21,952 nt of DNA from an uncultured bacterium. GTDB taxonomy: Bacteria; Bacteroidota; Bacteroidia; Bacteroidales; Bacteroidaceae. The notes beneath the pieces are model-generated. The model was given only the letters and a program-made list of their open reading frames with translations, was not told the origin of the DNA and did no database searches. Where the stretch lies: the NCBI GenBank assembly GCA_905215345.1, contig CAJMPR010000036.1:1-21952 (forward strand). Reading direction: 5' to 3'. Shown here one piece after another: positions 14,819 through 21,680 of the stretch; the first letter of the stretch is position 1, and every line of letters starts with the position of its first letter. A program made the position numbers and the translations under genes.

Positions 14819-15262
14819 ATGAGTGAAGAAATGAGCAGGGAACAAAAGAGGGAAACCGCCAAGGGGCTGTTTGTAAAGGGAGGCATGAACGGCAAGGAAA
14901 TAGCCCTCCTGTTGGGAGTGACCGAAAAGACCGTCAGCGAATGGCGGAACAGATATGCCTGGGATGATGACAAGCGTACGCAGAATATCACCCGTCAGGC
15001 ACTGCTGGCAGAAGCCTATAAACAATTGGACGCCATCAACAAGAGCATAACGGAAAAAGGAGGCATCCCGGACAAGAACCTGAGTGACGCCAAAGCCCAA
15101 TGCCTGCGTGAGATAGAGCAATTCAGCGATACGCCCACCCACCTGTACGTAAGCGTATTCGAGGACTTTTGCGCATGGCTGAGTAAAAACGAGCCTAAAC
15201 AACTGGTTAATATCAGCCAATTGGGACTACGGTTCATTGAAAGCAGGAAGGAGGGAACATAA
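14819..15262 (+). CDS. Terminase small subunit
   Basis: A 147-residue protein, first in the rightward operon. Residues 22-48 form a helix-turn-helix (GMNGKEIALLLGVTEKTVSEW, then RNRYAWDD), the DNA-recognition part of small terminases. A helical oligomerisation domain follows (QALLAEAYKQLDAINKSITE) and an acidic central part. The C-terminal tail is basic (GLRFIESRKEGT), suited to contact the large subunit. Its stop overlaps the large subunit start by one base (TAATG), so the two are coupled. DNA would be recognised at a pac or cos site, neither of which I can locate. Confidence 0.85.
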   Translation: MSEEMSREQKRETAKGLFVKGGMNGKEIALLLGVTEKTVSEWRNRYAWDDDKRTQNITRQALLAEAYKQLDAINKSITEKGGIPDKNLSDAKAQCLREIEQFSDTPTHLYVSVFEDFCAWLSKNEPKQLVNISQLGLRFIESRKEGT

Positions 15263-16782
15263 TGGCACCCAAATCCACGGCTAAGGACAAGCAGGCGCTG
15301 GAACGATACAAGAGGCTGGTTCAACGTATTTCCCAGCAGACCGCCATCGACGTATTCGAGACGGAAGCGGAAAAGACCGCGCGGATAGCCCGGCTGAAAG
15401 GTGACTATGACGCTTTCGTCAAGTACTATTTTGAGAAGACATACGCCATGTGTGACAATGCGCCCTTCCATATCAAACTGGCAAGAAAAGTGAAACGCGA
15501 CCGGTATGTCAAGCTGTTGCTTGGCTGGGCGCGTGGTCTGGCCAAGTCAACACACTGTGACATTCTGCTTCCCCTGTGGCTTTGGTGCAACGGTGATTTG
15601 AAAGTGATGCTCCTCGTGGGGCAGACACAAGAGAAAGCGAATAAGTTGCTGGGAGACTTGCAAGCCGAGTTTGAAGGAAATCAGCGTCTCAAGAATGATT
15701 ATGGCGACCAATTGGGAAGCGGGAACTGGCAGGACGGTAATTTTGTCACTGCCAATGACTGCGCTTTCTTCGCTTTGGGTGTCGGACAGTCACCGCGAGG
15801 CATCCGGTACCGTCAGTATCGCCCGGATTATACCGTATGTGATGACCTGGACACCAAACAGGTATGCCGCAATCCGAAACGGGTACGGGAATATGCAAAC
15901 TGGATATGCGAAGACCTCATTCCCTGTATGGACGAACGCGGCGGAAGGTTCATCGACGTGAACAACGTGTTCGCCAAACACACGATCCTGACGGAATTGC
16001 GCGATACCCGTTCTGCCTTCGAATACTGGCAGCAGGATGCCACCGATGCGGATTTCAACCCGTCATGGCCCGCCAAATACACCCGGGAGTATTACAAGAA
16101 GCTGGCGGAAGAAATCGGTATGCTGTCCTTCCAGGCGGAGTTCAACAACAAGCCCTACGTGGAAGGCACCATCTTCAAGAACGAAATGATACAATGGGCG
16201 GAGATTCCGCACCTGAATCATTTCGACCACATCGTGGCGTTCTGGGACGTGGCGTACAGCGACAGCAAGACCGCCGACTACAACGCCATCAAGGTATGGG
16301 GGCTTAAAGGCAGCAACTTCTATCTGATCAAGGCTTTCGTACGCCAGTGCAAGATGTACGACGCCATCCGGTGGATGTTCGATTACAACGACTCATTACC
16401 GGACTCGGTACATATCAATTTCTATTTCGAGTCCCAGTTCTGGAACGACGCCCTGCGCATGGTATACGAACAGGTACAGGCGGAACGGGGAAAGTCCATT
16501 CCCCTGATACGTTCCGAGCGTTCCAAGGCGAACAAGTTCGACCGCATCGTGAGCATGCTCCCCTTCTACGAGCAGGGACGCATATTTTACAACATCAAGG
16601 AAAAAGCCAGCAATGACGTACAAGTGGGCATCGCCCAGTTACTGGCGATAGAGGAAGGCAGCAAGGAGCATGATGACTCGCCTGATGCCGACAAGGAAGC
16701 GATTGATAAGTTAAGCCGGCATATACAATTCACAAAGTTTGAACCGCGCTTCGGCGCACGAATACAGAAAAACCTATGGTAA
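15262..16782 (+). CDS. Terminase large subunit (Mu gp28-type)
   Basis: A 506-residue protein. The ATPase has Walker A at residues 88-97 (GWARGLAKST, a Gly-rich loop with Lys95-Ser) and Walker B at about 190-196 (YTVCDDLD). A coupling-type segment GRFIDVNNVFAKHTI follows. The nuclease domain begins near 322 (HIVAFWDVAYSDSKTADYNAI, where Asp329 and Asp339 are candidate metal ligands), continues through IHFYFE-like NFYFESQFWND, and has a final acidic DDSPDADKEAID. This is the DNA packaging motor that fills the head through the portal. Having a terminase with a Mu-like head suggests packaging of the integrated or replicated genome. It overlaps the next gene by 7 bp. Confidence 0.92.
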   Translation: MAPKSTAKDKQALERYKRLVQRISQQTAIDVFETEAEKTARIARLKGDYDAFVKYYFEKTYAMCDNAPFHIKLARKVKRDRYVKLLLGWARGLAKSTHCDILLPLWLWCNGDLKVMLLVGQTQEKANKLLGDLQAEFEGNQRLKNDYGDQLGSGNWQDGNFVTANDCAFFALGVGQSPRGIRYRQYRPDYTVCDDLDTKQVCRNPKRVREYANWICEDLIPCMDERGGRFIDVNNVFAKHTILTELRDTRSAFEYWQQDATDADFNPSWPAKYTREYYKKLAEEIGMLSFQAEFNNKPYVEGTIFKNEMIQWAEIPHLNHFDHIVAFWDVAYSDSKTADYNAIKVWGLKGSNFYLIKAFVRQCKMYDAIRWMFDYNDSLPDSVHINFYFESQFWNDALRMVYEQVQAERGKSIPLIRSERSKANKFDRIVSMLPFYEQGRIFYNIKEKASNDVQVGIAQLLAIEEGSKEHDDSPDADKEAIDKLSRHIQFTKFEPRFGARIQKNLW

Positions 16783-17216
16783 AGACTTTTATTGAGCAGC
16801 AGGACTACGGCACGCTCATTGACAAACAGGCGCTGGCGGTGATGCAGCAGACCGAACCGGAGAACCGGACGCGGGCCGAACAGATGGCGATGGAGGAACT
16901 GACCGACTACCTGAGCGGACGGTACAATGTAAAGCGGGCTTTTGCCTGCACGGGTGAAGAACGGAATATGCGCCTGGTGATGACCGGCATGGACATCGCC
17001 CTATATCACATGGCGACCTGGTTGCCTCAGAATATGGGATTGGCGATACGCGAGAAGCGGTATGAAAAGGCGGTGGAATGGATGGAGGCTGTACGGGACG
17101 GGAAACTGAATCCCGACCTGCCCCTGAAAGGCGATGAGGGACAGGACGGTTACGATCCCTCTACGGCAAGCGTGATGAAATACGGAAGTATGGCGAAAAA
17201 CAACAATGACTGGTAA
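16776..17216 (+). CDS. Head completion protein, gp36-like (DUF1320 type)
   Basis: A 146-residue protein. Its N-terminus (FIEQQDYGTLIDKQALAVMQQ) and helix-rich body with YNVKRAFACTGEERNMRLVMTGMDIALYHM match the Mu gp36 and DUF1320 pattern, in which an early D-x-x-x-L/A helix is followed by a conserved hydrophobic helix. The last quarter is Gly/Asp rich and likely disordered. Such proteins close the head-tail connector. It overlaps the terminase by 7 bp and the portal by 1 bp (TAATG). In Mu it lies after the head genes, so its place between terminase and portal is a rearrangement of that order. Confidence 0.75.
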   Translation: MVKTFIEQQDYGTLIDKQALAVMQQTEPENRTRAEQMAMEELTDYLSGRYNVKRAFACTGEERNMRLVMTGMDIALYHMATWLPQNMGLAIREKRYEKAVEWMEAVRDGKLNPDLPLKGDEGQDGYDPSTASVMKYGSMAKNNNDW

Positions 17217-18463
17217 TGGCAAAGAAAACGAACAAGACAGAAAATGAGCGGATACTGGAGAAAGCGCGCAAGGTGATCTCCGAACTCAAGCCGCAAAGCG
17301 AGATGCTTTCAAAGAAAGACATAGCCGCCTGGAGGAAAGCGCACCAGATGGCTATCAATATAGAAAATCCCCGCCGATCGGATTTATACAATATCTATGA
17401 TTTTACGGTGGACCTTGATACGCAGGTGACGGGGGTCACCCGCCGCATCAAGTTCGGGGTGGGACGCCGGAAGTTCCGGATGGTTGAAATCAAGTCGGGC
17501 AAAGAAAACCCCGAAGTGACAAACCTGCTGGATGCACTATGGTTCAAGAAATGCCAACGGCTTTATATCGACGCCTATCATTTCGGACACTCGCTCATCC
17601 AGTTTACCAACGTGATGGAAAGCCCGCAAATCAGATTCGAGAATGTAGAGCTGGTACCGCGACTCCACGTATGCCCAGAATACGGTGTGCTGCTGCCCGA
17701 AGTAGGTGACGAACCGAAGAAAAAAGGCATTCCGTACCGTACGGGCAGTATGGCGGACTGGTGCGTAGAATGCGGGGAACCGGATAACCTGGGATTGTAC
17801 CTGAAGGTGGCCCCGGCGGCTATCAGCAAGAAGCATGTACTTATCTTCTGGGATAACTTTGCCGAGAAATTCGGATTGCCGATTATTTATGGTACCTCAG
17901 CTTCCAACAACGACAGCGATCTGGTGAAGATGGAAGACATGCTTCGTAATATGGGAAACTCCGCCTGGGGACTGTTCCCTGAAGGGACGGAATTGAAACT
18001 CATAGAAACGGCCAAGGGTGACGCCTTCCAGGTATTCGACAAACGTGTGGAACTGGCGGACAAGCAAATCTGTATCGCATTGGGCGGGCAGACGATGGTA
18101 TTTATGGATGGCAGCAGCCGTTCGCAGGCGGAGGTGCACGAGGACGGTTTCGACGAGTTGAAAGAGACCTATGCGGACGAGTTCAAAGACTGGGTGAACA
18201 TCTCGCTCATACCCTTCTGCCTGAAGCATGGTTTTCCGTTTGCCGGATACCGTTTTGAATGGGACGACAGTAAGCAGTACACGCCGGAACAATTGAAAGA
18301 GGTGATAGAAATGCTCCTCAATGCCGGGTATGAGATACCCGAAGAATACCTGACGGATATGTATAACATCCCGATTACCGGAAGAAAGGAAAGCTGGGCG
18401 GAAACCGAATCGGTAAATCCGAAGCCGGTACCCAAGAAAAATGAGAAACTTTTTTTCGGCTGA
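17216..18463 (+). CDS. Portal protein (DUF935 / Mu gp29-like)
   Basis: A 415-residue protein. Its portal body contains DFTVDLDTQVTGVTRRIKFG and a fold core with LWFKKCQRLYIDAYHFGHSLIQF. A strand-rich middle follows (LGLYLKVAPAAISKKHVLIFWDNFA) and then the long helix with QTMVFMDGSSRSQAEVHEDGFDELK, characteristic of DUF935 portals. It forms the ring through which DNA enters and leaves the head. The stop codon lies at 18461-18463, just past a TTTTTTC run and within the base of a stem-loop. Ribosomes that slip back one base at the run would continue into the F-like gene (see the frameshift signal). The last residues in normal frame are EKLFFG. Confidence 0.88.
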   Translation: MAKKTNKTENERILEKARKVISELKPQSEMLSKKDIAAWRKAHQMAINIENPRRSDLYNIYDFTVDLDTQVTGVTRRIKFGVGRRKFRMVEIKSGKENPEVTNLLDALWFKKCQRLYIDAYHFGHSLIQFTNVMESPQIRFENVELVPRLHVCPEYGVLLPEVGDEPKKKGIPYRTGSMADWCVECGEPDNLGLYLKVAPAAISKKHVLIFWDNFAEKFGLPIIYGTSASNNDSDLVKMEDMLRNMGNSAWGLFPEGTELKLIETAKGDAFQVFDKRVELADKQICIALGGQTMVFMDGSSRSQAEVHEDGFDELKETYADEFKDWVNISLIPFCLKHGFPFAGYRFEWDDSKQYTPEQLKEVIEMLLNAGYEIPEEYLTDMYNIPITGRKESWAETESVNPKPVPKKNEKLFFG

Positions 18464-18485
18464 GCCCTTCTGATTACGAAGGGCT
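18451..18485 (+). promoter_or_regulatory. Candidate -1 frameshift signal joining portal to F-like protein
   Basis: TTTTTTC at 18451-18457 is a canonical heptamer in portal codon phase (CTT TTT TTC). A 5-nt spacer is followed by an 8-bp perfect stem, AGCCCTTC with GAAGGGCT (18463-18485), and a 7-nt loop. After a -1 slip the frame reads R-L-S-P-S-D-Y-E-G-L-H-Q-R-I-N-L-L-Y-G-D straight into the F-like gene, without a stop. The predicted fused protein is about 842 residues. Confidence 0.62.
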
Positions 18486-18528
18486 GCACCAGCGGATAAA
18501 CCTGCTTTACGGAGACGCCTTGCTGACG

Positions 18529-19743
18529 ATGGCGGGCGGAGACACGCCCGGACAGGACAAAGTAAACAAAGCCTTTGACAGTGCCGCCCGGTGGCTTCAC
18601 GGGAAAGGTGAGTTCACACCGGAAATGATAAAGGAGTCCCCGGTACGCGTGCTCATCAACGAGACTGCCGCCACGCTGAACCGGGGCATCAGCTTAGGAG
18701 TGGGCGGTGGAACGATAAGCGGAAAGATGGCGGAAGGCTTACGCGGAAGTACCTATATGTTCTCCGGATTCAAAAGTTTCCATGAAATGAAAGAGGCCGC
18801 CGGTCTGTTGGTGGACGAAAACGGGAATCAAAAACCGTTTGACCGGTATTTAAAGGATGTTCAGGCCATCAACTCCAAATACAATGTACAATATCTGAGG
18901 GCGGAGTATGAGTTCGCTTCCGCCAGCGCGCAGATGGCGGCCAAGTGGGAAGAATTGTCCGAAGATGAAGACCGCTACGACTTGCAGTACCGCACCGCCG
19001 GGGACGGCAAGGTGAGGAAAGCGCACAGGGAGCTGGACGGTATCACGTTGCCGGCTTCCGATCCGTTCTGGGATTCCTATTATCCGCCCAACGGATGGAA
19101 CTGCCGCTGCACGGTAGCGAAGGTGCGTAGAGGAAAGTATACAGCCAGTGACAGCAAGGAAGCCATCGGCAAAGGTGAGGAGGCGACAGCGGGGAAGCAT
19201 CAGGAGATGTTCCGGTTCCATCCGGGCAAACAACGGGCTGCGTATCCGGCTTACAACTCGTATACCCTTGCAAAATGCGATACGTGCAGCAAGGACGGGT
19301 TTAAATTGGCGAAAGTACCCAATAATGAACTATGCCAGGCGTGCGGAATAATCAAGGAGATGAGGACGGCAAAAGAGAAACATGGTATCCGGAGAAAGGA
19401 GATACAGAAAGAAGCCGCAAATTTGAAAGATACGGCTCTCTCCAATACAAGATTTAAAAAGGAAATACGCATTACGGGAAGAGGCATCAAGGAATGGCTC
19501 AACCAGCCACATAAGCATTACTCTGAAAAGAATGAAGCCTTACTTCACATTCGGAAATTATTGCATGATGCCAAATATTTAGGTCATGGAGCGGATAAGC
19601 ATAACCCGGATGTCACCGTTCATGTATTTGAAACTGAAATCGGAAAGGAAAAATCATGGATCATTGTACGGGAGTTTGACAACGGGGAAGTAAACCTGCA
19701 CAGCATTTCCGACAGTGACAAGATTCTAAATATTATAAAATGA
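18529..19743 (+). CDS. F-like head morphogenesis protein with C-terminal PBECR-type nuclease domain
   Basis: About 404 residues from the ATG at 18529; a TTG at 18520 is also possible, and a -1 slip from the portal would add upstream residues. Residue numbers below count from the TTG. Residues 1-230 are the SPP1 gp7/Mu F head protein, with YRTAGDGKVRKAHRELDGI and the signature PPNGWNCRC. Cys253, 256, 272 and 275 (CDTC and CQAC) form a likely zinc knuckle linker. From about 305 a second domain (RGIKEWLNQPHKHYSEKNEALL, then SWIIVREFDNGEVNLHSISDS) matches the phage Barnase-EndoU-ColicinE5-RelE-like (PBECR) nuclease group, known from toxins on phage head proteins. It is more AT-rich than the first part, hinting at a swapped cassette. 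Injection with DNA is inferred. Confidence 0.8.
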   Translation: MAGGDTPGQDKVNKAFDSAARWLHGKGEFTPEMIKESPVRVLINETAATLNRGISLGVGGGTISGKMAEGLRGSTYMFSGFKSFHEMKEAAGLLVDENGNQKPFDRYLKDVQAINSKYNVQYLRAEYEFASASAQMAAKWEELSEDEDRYDLQYRTAGDGKVRKAHRELDGITLPASDPFWDSYYPPNGWNCRCTVAKVRRGKYTASDSKEAIGKGEEATAGKHQEMFRFHPGKQRAAYPAYNSYTLAKCDTCSKDGFKLAKVPNNELCQACGIIKEMRTAKEKHGIRRKEIQKEAANLKDTALSNTRFKKEIRITGRGIKEWLNQPHKHYSEKNEALLHIRKLLHDAKYLGHGADKHNPDVTVHVFETEIGKEKSWIIVREFDNGEVNLHSISDSDKILNIIK

Positions 19744-19812
19744 AAGAAGCATTTTTATAAGTAGCCCCGTGGAACTGCAATCCACGACTTGCTTATAAAA
19801 CTGCTTCTTTCA
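19741..19812 (+). other. 72-nt long hairpin after the toxin-bearing gene
   Basis: The left arm starts at the TGA of the F-like gene. An 11-bp outer stem (TGAAAGAAGCA with TGCTTCTTTCA) is followed by one mismatch and a 9-bp stem (TTTTATAAG with CTTATAAAA). After wobble pairs and a small internal loop comes a 6-bp stem (CGTGGA with TCCACG) and a 7-nt loop. No U-run follows, so a simple terminator is unlikely. Transcript processing, stability or a structured RNA element is possible. Confidence 0.75.
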
Positions 19813-19848
19813 CGACAAAGATACGATTAATCCTTTAATTATCAATAT

Positions 19849-20409
19849 ATGAGTGCCAATAATTTTAAAAAGGAAGTAATTACCGCCTCACTCAAGGACA
19901 TCAAGGTAGAACTGGATGAGGAGTTCGACCGGAACTTCCAGCGGAAAGCCTTTTTCACCAGTGCATGGACGAAAAAGAAATACGACGACGGCAAAGGCTC
20001 GTTGCTGGTACGCAGCGGAGCGTTAAGGCGTTCGCTGTCGTCCGTCATCAGTGGAGACCGGCTGGTATACTCCAGCAGCGTGCCGTATGCCGCCCTGCAC
20101 AACGAAGGCGGGGAAATCACCGTCACGGAGAAGATGAAGCGGTTCTTCTGGTATAAGTACTCCCTTCAGGCGTCCCGATACGGCTATAAGAAAGATGGTA
20201 CCAGGCGGAACGACAAAAGGAACGCCCGTCTCAGTGAAGAAGCCGGATTTTACAAGGCGATGGCGCTGAAAAAGGTAGGGGACAAGATAAAGATTCCGCA
20301 ACGCCGCTTCATCGGGGACAGCCCCGAAGTGCAGCAAGCCATCCGCACCATTGTGGAGCAAAACATACAAGAGTTCTTTACCCGATTTACGAACGAATTA
20401 AAAAGATAA
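19849..20409 (+). CDS. Virion morphogenesis protein (Mu gpG / tail S-like)
   Basis: A 186-residue protein. The N-terminal part begins MSANNFKKEVITASLKDIKVELDEEF. It carries the key pattern of this group, LLVRSGALRRSLSSVISGDRLVYSSSVPYAALHNEGG, i.e. a T/S-G-x-L-x-x-S turn, then a P-Y-A-x-x-H-x-x-G loop. It continues with TVTEKMKRFFWYKY and ends with IPQRRFIGDSPEVQQ, the usual P-x-R-x-F-x-G end motif. Proteins of this type (Mu gpG, P2 gpS) act in head-tail joining or tail completion. The extra basic region (KKDGTRRNDKRNAR) is an insertion. The gene lies after the hairpin with its own AT-rich leader and is followed after 4 nt by the tail terminator gene. Confidence 0.82.
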   Translation: MSANNFKKEVITASLKDIKVELDEEFDRNFQRKAFFTSAWTKKKYDDGKGSLLVRSGALRRSLSSVISGDRLVYSSSVPYAALHNEGGEITVTEKMKRFFWYKYSLQASRYGYKKDGTRRNDKRNARLSEEAGFYKAMALKKVGDKIKIPQRRFIGDSPEVQQAIRTIVEQNIQEFFTRFTNELKR

Positions 20410-20413
20410 CATC

Positions 20414-20911
20414 ATGAGAAAACAACTTTACCTGTCCATCATCGAACGCCTGAAAACCATCCGCGATGAAAAAGGCATGCCCGTCATCAAGCACTTCGAC
20501 CTGTGGAACCAGAACGTGGAGTTCCTGAACCAGGAACAGCCGGCTTTCTTTCCGCTTTGTTTCATTGAATTTAAGCCTATCCAATGGGAACACCTGAGTG
20601 GAGGATTACGAACAGCCGCATTTACCATCCGTCTGCACATCGTGTCACAATGGCTCTATCCCACCGAAGACGGTAGCGGCTTCCAAGAACAAGGCCTGGC
20701 CTATCTGGATTTATTGGATGACGTGAACAGGGCATTGCATCAATTCTCCGGTGAAGGCTTCAGCAGTTTCTGCTGCACCGGGAGCATCACCAACCACAAC
20801 CACGAAGGAATCATAGAGGATATTGAAGAGTTTACCACGACCGTAAAAGACGGCAGCGCACAGAAAGTGGCTGTCAAGCTAAGACCGGATGTAAGCATTA
20901 AAAGAGAGTGA
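20414..20911 (+). CDS. Putative tail terminator / head-tail connector
   Basis: A 165-residue protein, the last gene of the rightward operon. It starts with a helix (MRKQLYLSIIERLKTI) followed by an alpha/beta domain with FFPLCFIEFKPIQWEH and FTIRLHIVSQW, strands arranged like Mu gp37/P2 gpU-type terminators. The helix LAYLDLLDDVNRALHQF and C-terminal strands with VKDGSAQKVAVKLRPDV follow. Tail terminators cap the tube and sheath and join them to the head. The connector set gp36-like, G-like and this protein being together supports it. Its end overlaps by 14 bp, convergently, the leftward gene at 20898, and no terminator lies between. Confidence 0.68.
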   Translation: MRKQLYLSIIERLKTIRDEKGMPVIKHFDLWNQNVEFLNQEQPAFFPLCFIEFKPIQWEHLSGGLRTAAFTIRLHIVSQWLYPTEDGSGFQEQGLAYLDLLDDVNRALHQFSGEGFSSFCCTGSITNHNHEGIIEDIEEFTTTVKDGSAQKVAVKLRPDVSIKRE

Positions 20912-21122
20912 GTTGCGCCTCTTTAGCGGCTTCAATCTTACGGAGTTCCGCCTTGGCATTGGTAGCTAAGTAATTGTAGTAGGTGCCGATACTGATACGA
21001 TACTGAGGGTAAATGAGATGTTCGTATACCCATTGCTGAGTGACACCGCGTCTGGTATGTTCAATCGTGATATTTTGAACATCAATAATCCGGGAGAGAA
21101 TATTTAAACGATTATAAGCCAT
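20898..21122 (-). CDS. Small HTH-like protein with its own promoter
   Basis: About 74 residues from the ATG at 21122 (MAYNRLNILSRIIDVQNITI). An ATG 14 codons upstream (21164) is in frame but lies within the promoter itself, so it would not be on the transcript; the promoter therefore decides the start. The middle (RRGVTQQWVYEHLIYPQYRISIGTYYNYL) reads like a helix-turn-helix with an S-x-x-T-Y-Y-x-Y-L recognition helix, and I recall similar small proteins in Bacteroides prophages. The tail is helical and charged (KAELRKIEAAKEAQLTLF). A regulatory role is suggested by size and HTH-like pattern only. It is transcribed against the head operon and overlaps its last gene by 14 bp. Confidence 0.62.
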   Translation of the reverse strand: MAYNRLNILSRIIDVQNITIEHTRRGVTQQWVYEHLIYPQYRISIGTYYNYLATNAKAELRKIEAAKEAQLTLF

Positions 21123-21143
21123 CTGACGCAGATTTTTATAGGA

Positions 21144-21175
21144 CAAAAGTAATGATAATAACACATTTATACAAA
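21144..21175 (-). promoter_or_regulatory. Bacteroidetes-type promoter for the small HTH-like gene
   Basis: On the minus strand, TTTG (21175-21172), 20 bp and TACTTTTG (21151-21144) match the Bacteroides consensus exactly with the same spacing as the promoter at 14668. The -33 element overlaps the U-run of the upstream terminator. The transcript should start near 21137, downstream of the alternative ATG at 21164. Confidence 0.72.
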
Positions 21176-21207
21176 AAAAGCTGCTGCATTCACACGCAAC
21201 AGCTTTT
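21172..21207. terminator. Bidirectional intrinsic terminator
   Basis: AAAAGCTG with CAGCTTTT forms an 8-bp stem. A C-A mismatch and TGC/GCA continue it, with an 8-nt loop (stem 21176-21207). On the minus strand the stem is followed by seven T, suiting the DUF551 gene that ends at 21266. On the plus strand, TTTT and ATAT follow, so it can also stop the head operon. Confidence 0.75.
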
Positions 21208-21265
21208 ATATAGTTGAAACAGTATCTAAATATTAAAAATTCTATTCTTTATTATTTGTTTTGAA

Positions 21266-21628
21266 TTAATGATTAGGTTGTACAATAGGCATCCAGTGAG
21301 TTATACCTTCATCAGTTACATAGCCATTTGTTACAAACCACTTTCCTTTATTATATCCTTTTTTCTTGCGAAGCCACCCTACAACGTAATGCTTAATAGA
21401 ATCGCTATCATAAAGAAACACTTCCTGTTCCGGTTCTGGTAATTGTTCATTTACGCTTATCCACGGAGACTCTTCTTTTCGGCAGTTATAACCACATTGA
21501 AAGTCTTCCATACAGTCGGAGTGACGAGAAACGTAATTATCAGCATCTACTTCTTTCAGAACTTCTTTTCTGAATTTCGTTTTTTGAGTAGCATAATCGT
21601 ACGCTACTTCTTCGATTGATTGCTTCAT
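21266..21628 (-). CDS. DUF551 domain protein
   Basis: About 120 residues from the ATG at 21628. An in-frame ATG nine codons upstream (21655) lies within a hairpin and gives an unusual start, so the shorter form (MKQSIEEVAYDYATQK) is preferred. The C-terminal half is a DUF551 module: PWISVNEQLPEPEQEVFLYD, a helix-turn and then THWMPIVQP, the W-x-x-V-x-x-x-L-P and H-W-M-P signatures. The N-terminal half is helical, with a Cys pair (CGYNC). DUF551 proteins are common in phages and of unknown function. The region is AT-rich compared with the head genes, which may mark a different evolutionary segment. Confidence 0.72.
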   Translation of the reverse strand: MKQSIEEVAYDYATQKTKFRKEVLKEVDADNYVSRHSDCMEDFQCGYNCRKEESPWISVNEQLPEPEQEVFLYDSDSIKHYVVGWLRKKKGYNKGKWFVTNGYVTDEGITHWMPIVQPNH

Positions 21629-21642
21629 TTCTATCTTGTAAT

Positions 21643-21673
21643 GAGCCTTTCCCAAAATACAGGAGAAAGGCTC
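21643..21673 (-). terminator. Hairpin after the integrase gene
   Basis: A 9-bp stem, GAGCCTTTC with GAAAGGCTC, starts 8 nt beyond the integrase stop in the leftward direction. Only a weak T-run follows, so termination is uncertain. It overlaps the alternative upstream start of the DUF551 gene. Confidence 0.5.
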
Positions 21674-21680
21674 TGTTTAA

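Noticed and set aside
14789..15471. Leftward frames opposite the terminase genes
   Set aside because: They are antisense shadows of well-recognised terminase subunits and lack protein-like features.
18463..18485. Stem-loop at the portal end as an intrinsic terminator
   Set aside because: The T-run precedes the stem instead of following it, and the operon continues without a new promoter.
21123..21164. Upstream ATG start for the small HTH-like gene
   Set aside because: It lies inside the consensus promoter and would be upstream of the predicted transcript start.
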